Source of the DNA: Pelagibacterales bacterium MED-G40
Lineage (GTDB): Bacteria; Pseudomonadota; Alphaproteobacteria; Pelagibacterales; Pelagibacteraceae
Direction of reading: 5' to 3'
Length of the DNA: 64,000 nt
NCBI GenBank assembly: GCA_002457515.1
Contig: NTJN01000001.1
Span: forward strand, 223,188 to 287,187
Part shown: positions 9,501 through 15,603 of the stretch, piece after piece
How the letters are laid out: every line of letters begins with the position of its first letter
Position numbering within the stretch: the first letter of the stretch is position 1
Notes under the pieces: model-generated
What the model was told of the DNA's origin: nothing
What the model saw: only the letters and a program-made list of their open reading frames with translations
Databases searched by the model: none
Position numbers and translations under genes: made by a program

Positions 9501-9587
9501 TATTTGATCACCTGGTTTTATGAGTATTTCAATAACCTCTACGTTTTTAAAGTCGCCTATATCTGGTACAGAAATGTTTTGAGCCAT
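6537..9587 (-). CDS. aceE: Pyruvate dehydrogenase E1 (homodimeric AceE type) with N-terminal lipoyl domain
   Basis: Thiamine-diphosphate enzyme that decarboxylates pyruvate and acetylates lipoamide. Residues 1-78 are a lipoyl domain with the modified lysine at position 42 in IESDKSSVEV. A charged Lys/Glu/Thr-rich linker follows (about 79-134). From about residue 136 (DDIDPEETNEWIDSL) the chain is a full-length AceE: the ThDP/Mg motif is GDGEMDEP...INCNLQ, and the GHIGTFASAATLYDV, YFQGHSAPG and SSYPHP segments match E. coli AceE closely. Total length is 1016 residues against about 887 for E. coli, and the difference is the lipoyl extension. With the E2 next door lacking a lipoyl domain, this is a domain swap within the operon. 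E3 (lpd) is not in the window. Confidence 0.95.
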   Translation of the reverse strand: MAQNISVPDIGDFKNVEVIEILIKPGDQIKKNDPIVTIESDKSSVEVPSPETGKIKEVKVKVGDKVSQGSLLATMDSAKAIDSETETKEEIKTEKLPEKTDEQKTNGNLQTENVIKQDGESIKEVKKVFAAPASKDDIDPEETNEWIDSLNSVIENDGPSRASYLLNKVINQAYKSGLVLPDTRTTPYINTIPPESEIKSPGDQNIEKKIRAYIRWNAAAMVVKANKKSSELGGHIGTFASAATLYDVGMNHFWRAKNNKFGGDLIYFQGHSAPGMYARAFLEGRLTAKQLDGFRQEVSAGGLSSYPHPWLMPNFWQFPTVSMGLGPIMAIYQARFLKYLINRGLVKDEGRKIWVFLGDGEMDEPESLGAIGLAAREKLDNLIFVINCNLQRLDGPVRGNGKIIQELEGSFRGTGWNVIKVIWGSYWDQLLTKDKTGLLVKRMNECVDGEYQAFKAKGGSYVRDKFFGKYPELKELVSAMTDKDIWKLNRGGHDPHKVYAAYHTAMQHKGSPTVILAKTIKGYGMGKSGESMNTTHQQKKLDEKDLLYYRDRFGVPLTDKQVKNIEYFKPHENSEEIKYLKDKRLKLGGFIPERSSFAKAIKTPPKDIFEPFMKSTGDKEMSTTMALVRMLTALLRDKNFSPRLVPIIPDEARTFGMEGFFQKIGIYAHEGQKYEPVDSEQLSSYREDKSGQVLEEGITESGAMSSWIAAGTSYTNHDLEMIPIYIFYSMFGFQRVGDLAWAAGDSQARGFLIGATAGRTTLAGEGLQHQDGHSHLLASNIPNCVSYDPTFTYEMGIILRDGIRRMHEKKENIFYYITAMNENYPHPEKPKGCDEGIIKGIYLFQENNNKGKTKVQLLGSGTILREIIAAAKILSKDYNIDSDVWSVTSFNELRKDGMETERWNLLNPNEKRKKSYVQKCFEKRDGPIVAASDYTRSFSDQIRPYTDKQFYALGTDGYGRSDTRKNLRKFFEVDKEHIVAYTLSALANEQLIASTDAKNAIKKYNIDQEKLFPTKL

Positions 9588-9630
9588 ATAATTATATTAT
9601 AAACAGGATTGGAACTTATTTAAAATTGAA

Positions 9631-9659
9631 TTGACAATAAATAAAAAAATAACTGTTAA
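9631..9659 (+). promoter_or_regulatory. Possible sigma70-type promoter in the aceE / acetoacetyl-CoA synthetase spacer
   Basis: A perfect TTGACA at 9631-9636 is followed after 17 nt by TGTTAA at 9654-9659. The -10 match is weak, and the site is about 190 bp before the next annotated start at 9848, so the transcript would have a long leader containing the small frame at 9707-9823. Call based on consensus only. Confidence 0.3.
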
Positions 9660-9706
9660 AATTAACATTTTTGCCACATTTTAATCTTTTTTGAGCCTAC
9701 TTGGGT

Positions 9707-9823
9707 ATGGAGAATAGAGCGGTGAAGTGGATAATAAACATTTTTTTTAAAAGGAAAAAAATAAAGTCTAACGAGGCTTTAATAACACAAAAATTTTTAC
9801 TCAAAAAATATCTGTTAAGATAA
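9707..9823 (+). CDS. Possible small basic protein (38 aa) upstream of acetoacetyl-CoA synthetase
   Basis: An ATG-initiated frame of 38 codons fills much of the 260-bp gap between the divergent aceE and acetoacetyl-CoA synthetase genes. It starts MENRAVKWIINIFFKRKK and is rich in Lys and Arg with one short hydrophobic stretch. I recognise no family, and there is no clear Shine-Dalgarno. The 9690-9735 stretch is less AT-rich than the rest of the spacer (CCTACTTGGG, GAGCGGTGAAGTGG), so something is probably conserved here: a peptide, an upstream ORF or an RNA element. The rest of the spacer (9588-9630, 9660-9690, 9824-9847) is plain AT-rich sequence. Confidence 0.3.
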   Translation: MENRAVKWIINIFFKRKKIKSNEALITQKFLLKKYLLR

Positions 9824-9847
9824 CTCTATAAAAGTTAAGTTATTAAT

Positions 9848-11776
9848 ATGAATAAACTTTTGTGGAAACCCTCTGAAGAAAAAATAAAGGGATCGTTATT
9901 AGAAAAGTTTGTAAACAGTTTAAATATTGAAAAAGATAGAAATTTTAATAATCTGTGGAGATGGAGCAATAAAGAACCAGAAAAGTTTTGGTCAAAACTT
10001 TGGGATTTTAGTGAAATAGTCGGACATAAAGGTGAAAAAATATTAAAAAAAGATAAAACTTTTAATAAGAATACTTTTTTTCCTGATTCAAAAATAAACT
10101 ATGCTGAAAATTTGCTTAAGAAAAAAAATAATGAACTTGCTATTAATTTTTTATCAGAAAATGGATTTGAAGAGAGCATAACTTGGCAACAACTTTACGA
10201 TAAAGTTTGTAAATTATCATATTTTTTTAAAAAAATTGGGATAAAAAAAAATGATAGAGTAGCTGCATACGTGCCAAATAAAATTGAGACAGTTATAAGC
10301 TTTCTTGCAAGTTCTAAAAATGGATCAATCTGGTCTTCTTGTTCACCAGATTTTGGGGTTGAAGGAGTTATAGATAGGTTTTTGCAAATTGAACCAAGAA
10401 TTCTAATAACTTGCGATTATTACTACTACAATGGAAAAAAAATAAATATCTTACAAAAAGTAGATGAAATTTTAAAAAAAATTCCTTCAATAGAGAAAGT
10501 CTTAGTTTTTTCTTACGATAAGAAAGAAAAAATAAATAAGAAAAATTATTATAATTTTGATGAGATATTAAAAGAATCAAAATTAGATGAAATCTTTGAG
10601 AAATACGAGTTTAATCATCCTATTTATATTTTATATTCTAGTGGAACGACTGGTAAACCTAAATGTATTACTCATGGAGCTGGAAATGTTTTAATAGAAC
10701 ATAATAAAGAATTTATGCTTCATTGTGACATTAGAGAAAGTAAAGTATTTTATTATACAACTACAGGATGGATGATGTGGAATTGGCTGATTGGAGCCTT
10801 AGGAACAAAGTCATCAATTTACTTATTTGACGGTTCACCTACTTATCCAAAAATAGATGTTTTACTGAACTACTGTCAAAATAAAAAATTTAATCTATTT
10901 GGAGTTAGTGCAAAATATATTGATTATTTAAAAAACGAAAAATTTAATTGTAAAAATATAGATCTAAGCTCTTTAAAAATTATTACTTCAACAGGATCTC
11001 CTTTGTCTAAAGAAAGCTTTAATTATGTTTATTCTAATATTAAAAAAGATATACATTTAGCATCAATCGCAGGAGGCACCGACTTAGTTGGTTGCTTAGT
11101 TTTAGGAAATTTATACTCAAGTGTTTATGAGGGCGAAATACAAGGACCAAGTCTCGGAATTGACGTTGATGTCTTTGATGAGTCCGGTAAAAGTGTGGAC
11201 ATTGGCATAAAAGGAGAATTAGTTGTAAAAAAACCATTTCCTACAATGCCAATTAAATTTTGGGATGACAAAGACGGAATTAAATACCAAAAAGCATATT
11301 TTTCTAAATTTAGTAATATTTGGCACCATGCAGATTTTACAGCTAAAACTAAAAATAACGGGTTTATTGTTTATGGCAGATCTGATGCAACTCTTAATCC
11401 TGGTGGAGTAAGAATCGGGACATCAGAAATTTATCAACAAGTTGAGAATATTGAATTTATTACAGAGGGGTTGGTAGTTGGTCAGGAATTTAAAGACGAT
11501 GTAAGAATTATTCTTTTTATCACGACTAAAAATAATGAAGACATAAATGAAGATAAAATTAGAATAATAAAAGAAAAAATAAAAAAAAATTGTTCACCTA
11601 AACATGTACCGGCTTTTATTATAAAAGTTCCAGAAATTCCAAGGACTAAAAGTGGAAAGATTGTAGAACTAGCAGTTCGAAAGATTATTAATGGTGAAAA
11701 ACTTGACAACAAAGAAGCTATAGCAAATCCCAATAGCTTAGACTTTTTTAAAAACTTATCTGAACTTAAATCTTAA
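9848..11776 (+). CDS. Acetoacetyl-CoA synthetase
   Basis: ATP-dependent activation of acetoacetate to acetoacetyl-CoA. This is a 642-residue member of the acyl-adenylate superfamily. The P-loop-like motif YSSGTTGKPKCITHG is near residue 263, SSKNGSIWSSCSPDFG resembles acetoacetyl-CoA synthetases more than acetate synthetases, YGRSDATLNPGGVRIG marks the hinge region, and the C-terminal PRTKSGKIVELAVRK contains the catalytic lysine. Length fits the family (about 650). It converges with a thiolase gene whose stop codon lies on the very next base, so the pair could together convert acetoacetate to two acetyl-CoA. Function as acetoacetyl-CoA synthetase is inferred from motifs. Confidence 0.88.
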   Translation: MNKLLWKPSEEKIKGSLLEKFVNSLNIEKDRNFNNLWRWSNKEPEKFWSKLWDFSEIVGHKGEKILKKDKTFNKNTFFPDSKINYAENLLKKKNNELAINFLSENGFEESITWQQLYDKVCKLSYFFKKIGIKKNDRVAAYVPNKIETVISFLASSKNGSIWSSCSPDFGVEGVIDRFLQIEPRILITCDYYYYNGKKINILQKVDEILKKIPSIEKVLVFSYDKKEKINKKNYYNFDEILKESKLDEIFEKYEFNHPIYILYSSGTTGKPKCITHGAGNVLIEHNKEFMLHCDIRESKVFYYTTTGWMMWNWLIGALGTKSSIYLFDGSPTYPKIDVLLNYCQNKKFNLFGVSAKYIDYLKNEKFNCKNIDLSSLKIITSTGSPLSKESFNYVYSNIKKDIHLASIAGGTDLVGCLVLGNLYSSVYEGEIQGPSLGIDVDVFDESGKSVDIGIKGELVVKKPFPTMPIKFWDDKDGIKYQKAYFSKFSNIWHHADFTAKTKNNGFIVYGRSDATLNPGGVRIGTSEIYQQVENIEFITEGLVVGQEFKDDVRIILFITTKNNEDINEDKIRIIKEKIKKNCSPKHVPAFIIKVPEIPRTKSGKIVELAVRKIINGEKLDNKEAIANPNSLDFFKNLSELKS

Positions 11777-12958
11777 TTACCTTTCAACGCACATAGCAAT
11801 GCCCATGCCACCACCAATACATAAAGTGGCCAAGCCTTTTTTTACATCTCTTTTTATCATTTCATGAATTAGAGTAACTAAAACTCTTGTTCCTGATGCA
11901 CCTATAGGATGTCCCAAAGCAATTGCTCCTCCATTAACATTAACTTTCTCCTCTGGGATTGAAAGGGTTTTTAAAACAGCTAAACTTTGTGCTGCAAAAG
12001 CTTCATTAGCTTCAATTAAATCTAAATCCTTTACAGACCAACCAGCTAAATCAAGTGCTTTTTTTGATGAGGGTATTGGACCAGTACCCATTAACGCGGG
12101 ATCAACACCGCAACTTGCCCAAGACTTTATTTTAACCAATTTTTCCAAACCTCTTTTATTAGCCTCTGTTTCATCCATTAAAACTATAGCAGCGGCCCCA
12201 TCATTTATTCCCGAGGAATTTCCAGCAGTTACAGTTCCGTCTTTTTTAAATGCTGATTTTAAACGTTTGAGGGATTCTAAATTTGTACCTTCTCTTGGGT
12301 GTTCATCTTTTGCGAAGCTTATTTCAGATTCTTTCGATTTAATTTTAAAAGCAGTTATTTCATCATTAAATTTATTTTTCTCTTGTGCCTTTAAAGCTTT
12401 AGTTTGTGAGTTAAAAGCAAATTTGTCCTGTTCATCTCTTGTTATTTGAAACTTTGTTGCAACATTTTCAGCAGTAACACCCATATGATAGCCATTAAAA
12501 GCATCCCAAAGACCGTCCTTAATCATAGTATCTATAAGCTCAGTATTTCCTAATTTTTTTCCATTTCTTATAAAAACAGCGTGAGGAGAAGTAGACATAC
12601 TTTCTTGCCCCCCAGCTATAACGATTTTAGAGTCCTTTGAATTAATACTTTGAAAACCTGAAGCTATTGATCTTAACCCGGAACCACAGACCTGGTTCAC
12701 AACGTAAGCGGGCTTTTCTTTTGGTAAACCACATTTTATTGCTGCCTGTCTAGCAGGATTTTGCCCAGCTCCACCTGTTAAGACTTGACCCATGATAACT
12801 TCGTCAATTTCTTCATTCTTTAGTTTAGAATTTTTAATAACATCAGAGATTACCGAAGCACCTAGTTCATGCCCGGGTACACTTTTAAGAGAGCCACCCA
12901 AAGAACCGATAGCCGTTCTTTTGGCAGATGTTATTACTACTGTATTTTTTTCTGACAT
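11777..12958 (-). CDS. Acetyl-CoA C-acetyltransferase (biosynthetic-type thiolase)
   Basis: Condenses or cleaves acetoacetyl-CoA and acetyl-CoA. At 393 residues it has the full thiolase triad: nucleophile Cys91 (VNQVCGSGLRS), His350 in GGAIALGHPIGASG and Cys380 in CIGGGMG; NEAFAAQ is also present. It is of the AtoB/PhaA type. No phaB or phaC lies nearby, so polyhydroxybutyrate synthesis is not supported from this window. The adjacent acetoacetyl-CoA synthetase, transcribed towards it with no gap, points to acetoacetate use. The start ATG lies 64 bp from tRNA-Arg, which is transcribed divergently. Confidence 0.93.
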   Translation of the reverse strand: MSEKNTVVITSAKRTAIGSLGGSLKSVPGHELGASVISDVIKNSKLKNEEIDEVIMGQVLTGGAGQNPARQAAIKCGLPKEKPAYVVNQVCGSGLRSIASGFQSINSKDSKIVIAGGQESMSTSPHAVFIRNGKKLGNTELIDTMIKDGLWDAFNGYHMGVTAENVATKFQITRDEQDKFAFNSQTKALKAQEKNKFNDEITAFKIKSKESEISFAKDEHPREGTNLESLKRLKSAFKKDGTVTAGNSSGINDGAAAIVLMDETEANKRGLEKLVKIKSWASCGVDPALMGTGPIPSSKKALDLAGWSVKDLDLIEANEAFAAQSLAVLKTLSIPEEKVNVNGGAIALGHPIGASGTRVLVTLIHEMIKRDVKKGLATLCIGGGMGIAMCVER

Positions 12959-13022
12959 GTTATTTATATTACAGATTTATAACCTTTATTTACAGGCTTT
13001 TTTTTGATAATTGATTAGTTAT

Positions 13023-13099
13023 GCGCCTGTAGCTCAACTGGATAGAGCGCTTGGCTACGGACCAGGAGGTTCTGGGTTCAACTCCTAGCAGGCGCACCA
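13023..13099 (+). tRNA. tRNA-Arg (anticodon ACG)
   Basis: A 77-nt cloverleaf with an encoded CCA. The acceptor stem GCGCCTG/CAGGCGC is perfect, the D arm is GCTC...GAGC, the anticodon stem CTTGG/CCAGG closes loop CTACGGA with anticodon ACG (wobble-modified to ICG, reading CGU/CGC/CGA), and the T arm loop is TTCAACT. Stem lengths and invariant positions are normal. Confidence 0.96.
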
Positions 13100-13137
13100 T
13101 TGATTTTAATGCATTTAAAATATAAGTAATTAAGAAG

Positions 13138-13233
13138 ATGAAATTTTTAGCTAATCTATCACTCACAAAATCAATTATTGTTTTTTTTATAATTGTCTTT
13201 ATTATTTTGATGATTTTAACCTGGGCTTTATGA
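13138..13233 (+). CDS. Possible single-span membrane micropeptide (31 aa)
   Basis: An ATG frame of 31 codons after tRNA-Arg begins MKFLANLSLTKS and continues as one uninterrupted hydrophobic helix ending TWAL. Its stop overlaps the convergent uppP stop by 6 bp. A purine stretch (AAGAAG) sits directly before the ATG, giving only weak ribosome-binding support. Short tail-anchored-like proteins of this kind are common but rarely annotated; chance AT-rich sequence also yields hydrophobic frames, so this is tentative. Confidence 0.3.
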   Translation: MKFLANLSLTKSIIVFFIIVFIILMILTWAL

Positions 13234-13986
13234 GTAAGCGATAAATAGAATAAGCACTCCTAAGAGTATTCTGTATCCCACAAAAATATTAAGATTAAAA
13301 TTTTTGATATATTTTAAAAAATATTTAATAGTTAAATATGAAGTAATAAAAGATAAAAAAATAGCTAGTAAATTTATTAAGGAAAAATTTATATTTTTAG
13401 AAACAAAAATATTTTGTAAACCATATATGCTCACAGCTGCTAAAATAGGTATTGATAATAAAAATGAAATTTTTGCAGATTCAACTCTTTCAAATTTAAG
13501 TGTCCTGGCTGCTGTGATAGCTATCCCAGAACGACTAACACCCGGTATTAGTGATAGCACTTGTAAAAAACCTACATATAAAGCTGATTTAAAACCAAAG
13601 TCTTTGTTAATCTTTTTCCTATTTTCAAATTTGTCACTGATATAAAGTAAAATACCAAAAACAATAGTTGTCCAACCTATTACCTTCATATTTCTTAATT
13701 GATCAATTAAATTATATTTAACTAAAAGATAACCAGTTATTATAAGTGGAATAGAGGAAATAAAAATTTTTAAAAACAACTCTTTATTCTGAAAAAAATT
13801 TAAAATTTCTGTTCTAAAATAAAGAATGATTGCAAAAAAAGATCCGATATGAAGACTGACATCTATAGAGAGATTTTGATTAGAGTAATTAAAATATTTA
13901 GATATTATAATTAAATGCGATGAAGAGCTTACGGGTAAAAATTCTGTAATTCCTTGTACAATTGACAGAATAAATATTTCAATCAT
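13228..13986 (-). CDS. uppP: Undecaprenyl-diphosphatase
   Basis: Integral membrane phosphatase (BacA/UppP family) that recycles undecaprenyl diphosphate to the monophosphate lipid carrier for peptidoglycan and surface polysaccharide synthesis. The 252 residues contain both family signatures: GITEFLPVSSSSHLI near the N-terminus and PGVSRSGIAITAAR around residue 150. Hydrophobic segments fill the rest. It is monocistronic between a tRNA and the divergent gltD. The length is slightly below the usual 260-280 but no conserved block is missing. Confidence 0.95.
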   Translation of the reverse strand: MIEIFILSIVQGITEFLPVSSSSHLIIISKYFNYSNQNLSIDVSLHIGSFFAIILYFRTEILNFFQNKELFLKIFISSIPLIITGYLLVKYNLIDQLRNMKVIGWTTIVFGILLYISDKFENRKKINKDFGFKSALYVGFLQVLSLIPGVSRSGIAITAARTLKFERVESAKISFLLSIPILAAVSIYGLQNIFVSKNINFSLINLLAIFLSFITSYLTIKYFLKYIKNFNLNIFVGYRILLGVLILFIAYS

Positions 13987-14035
13987 TTCATATATACTTA
14001 TATTTTAAGATTGTTTTTTTATAGGCAAGCCAAAG

Positions 14036-14107
14036 TGCATAGCAGCTATGCATAAAATAAAGCTCATTTTACTGTATTTTTGAAAAAAAGGGTAATAGTT
14101 TATTACC
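14036..14107 (+). promoter_or_regulatory. Two perfect short palindromes in the gltD upstream region
   Basis: Palindrome 1 at 14036-14052 is TGCATAG-CAG-CTATGCA (7-bp arms, 3-nt loop). Palindrome 2 at 14091-14107 is GGTAATA-GTT-TATTACC (7-bp arms, 3-nt loop), preceded by an A run and followed by TATTTTT, so it resembles a weak terminator or attenuator. A weak AT-only inverted repeat (TAAAAT/ATTTTA) lies between them. They may be operators for a nitrogen or LysR-type regulator, or a structured leader. A TTGCTT (14113) to TATACT (14137) pair with an 18-nt spacer would place a promoter downstream of both, favouring the operator reading. Confidence 0.45.
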
Positions 14108-14145
14108 TATTTTTGCTTTAATTTTTAATTTTTTTATATACTTTA

Positions 14146-15600
14146 ATGATTATGGCAAAAGAAAAAATGTTAAAATTTACCAATATTGTACAGGAAACAC
14201 CTGATAAGCGTGAAACTGATAGACGTAGAGGTGATTTTCACGAAATTTATAAAGAATATATTAATGCTAAAGCACAAGAGCAATCTAGCAGATGTTCGCA
14301 ATGCGGAGTTCCCTTTTGTCAAGTCCATTGCCCCCTTCATAATAATATTCCTGATTGGTTAAAATTAACTGCTGAAGGTAGGTTAAAGGAAGCTTACGAA
14401 CTCTCTCAAAATACAAATAATATGCCCGAGGTTTGTGGAAGAATTTGCCCTCAAGATAGATTATGCGAGGGCAATTGTGTAATTGAACAGTCAGGTCACG
14501 GGACTGTTACAATAGGTTCAGTAGAAAAGTATATTACCGAAACAGCATGGAAAGAAGGCTGGATCAAACCAATAAAAATTAAAAACGAAAAGAGGCAATC
14601 AATAGGTATAATTGGTGCAGGACCAGCGGGGTTAGCTTGTGCAGAGGAATTAAGAAAGTCTGGTTTTAAAGTTACAATATATGACAGGTATGATCGTCCA
14701 GGAGGATTGCTAATTTATGGTATACCTAATTTTAAATTGGAAAAGCATGTAGTAGAAAGAAGAACTAAACTTTTAAAAGACTCTGGCATTATATTTAAAC
14801 AAAATTTTGAAGTAGGGAATAATTCTAGTTTAAAACAACTTAAGGAAAAACACGACGCTATTTTAATTGCAACAGGAGTTTATAAACCTCGTGAGATTGA
14901 TTTACCCGGGAATAATCTAGGAAATATTTTTCCTGCGATGGATTTTTTAACTGCATCAAATCGAAAAGGTCTTGGAGATAATGTAAAAATGTTTGATGAC
15001 GGAACTTTAAATGCCGAGGGTAAAGATGTAATAGTTATAGGAGGCGGTGACACTGCAATGGATTGTGTTAGAACCGCAGTTAGACAAAAAGCAAAATCAG
15101 TAAAATGCTTATACAGAAGAGACAAAGAAAACATGCCTGGCTCAGCTCGAGAAGTAAATAATGCTGAAGAAGAAGGTGTGAAGTTCATATGGCTTTCTAG
15201 TCCGAAGGAGTTTCTTGGCAATTCTTTTGTAGAATCAGTAAATATTGATAAAATGATCCTAGGAAAGCCAGATGCCTCAGGTAGAAAAAAACCTGAAATA
15301 CAAAAAGGTTCAGAATTTAAAATTAAGACCGATTTAGTTATTAAAGCATTAGGATTTGATCCTGAAGATATACCGAAACTTTTTGGTGAATACGATTTGC
15401 AAGTTTCAAAATGGGGAACTATTCGAATAGATCTTAAGACTATGCAAACAAATATTAATGGAGTATTTGCAGCCGGGGATATTGTAAGAGGTGCTTCTCT
15501 AGTTGTTTGGGCAATAAGAGATGGAAGAGATGCAGCAAAACAAATAGAAATTTTTTTGAAAGATAAAGAGAAACTTAATCAAATTGAGAAAGTAGCTTAA
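14146..15600 (+). CDS. gltD: Glutamate synthase (NADPH) small subunit
   Basis: Beta subunit of GOGAT, passing electrons from NADPH through FAD and Fe-S centres to GltB. The N-terminal domain carries two cysteine clusters for [4Fe-4S] centres: C50, C53, C58, C62 (RCSQCGVPFCQVHC) and C97, C101, C107, C111 (EVCGRICPQDRLCEGNC). The FAD site is IGAGPAGLACAEELRKSG near residue 154 and the NADPH site is VIGGGDTAMDC near 297. Length 484 fits the family. The first ATG is at 14146; a second in-frame ATG at 14152 (MAKEKML) is an equally plausible start. gltB follows 3 nt after the stop, in the reverse of the E. coli gene order. Confidence 0.96.
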   Translation: MIMAKEKMLKFTNIVQETPDKRETDRRRGDFHEIYKEYINAKAQEQSSRCSQCGVPFCQVHCPLHNNIPDWLKLTAEGRLKEAYELSQNTNNMPEVCGRICPQDRLCEGNCVIEQSGHGTVTIGSVEKYITETAWKEGWIKPIKIKNEKRQSIGIIGAGPAGLACAEELRKSGFKVTIYDRYDRPGGLLIYGIPNFKLEKHVVERRTKLLKDSGIIFKQNFEVGNNSSLKQLKEKHDAILIATGVYKPREIDLPGNNLGNIFPAMDFLTASNRKGLGDNVKMFDDGTLNAEGKDVIVIGGGDTAMDCVRTAVRQKAKSVKCLYRRDKENMPGSAREVNNAEEEGVKFIWLSSPKEFLGNSFVESVNIDKMILGKPDASGRKKPEIQKGSEFKIKTDLVIKALGFDPEDIPKLFGEYDLQVSKWGTIRIDLKTMQTNINGVFAAGDIVRGASLVVWAIRDGRDAAKQIEIFLKDKEKLNQIEKVA

Positions 15601-15603
15601 ATT

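Noticed and set aside
5620..9587. aceE lipoyl extension as a missed gene boundary (separate small lipoyl protein)
   Set aside because: The frame is continuous without an internal stop or Shine-Dalgarno-ATG at the junction, and the AceE start region (DDIDPEET) has no Met.
14036..14107. Known riboswitch class (glycine, SAM or glutamine type) before gltD
   Set aside because: The conserved core sequences of those classes are not recognisable; only two short palindromes are visible.
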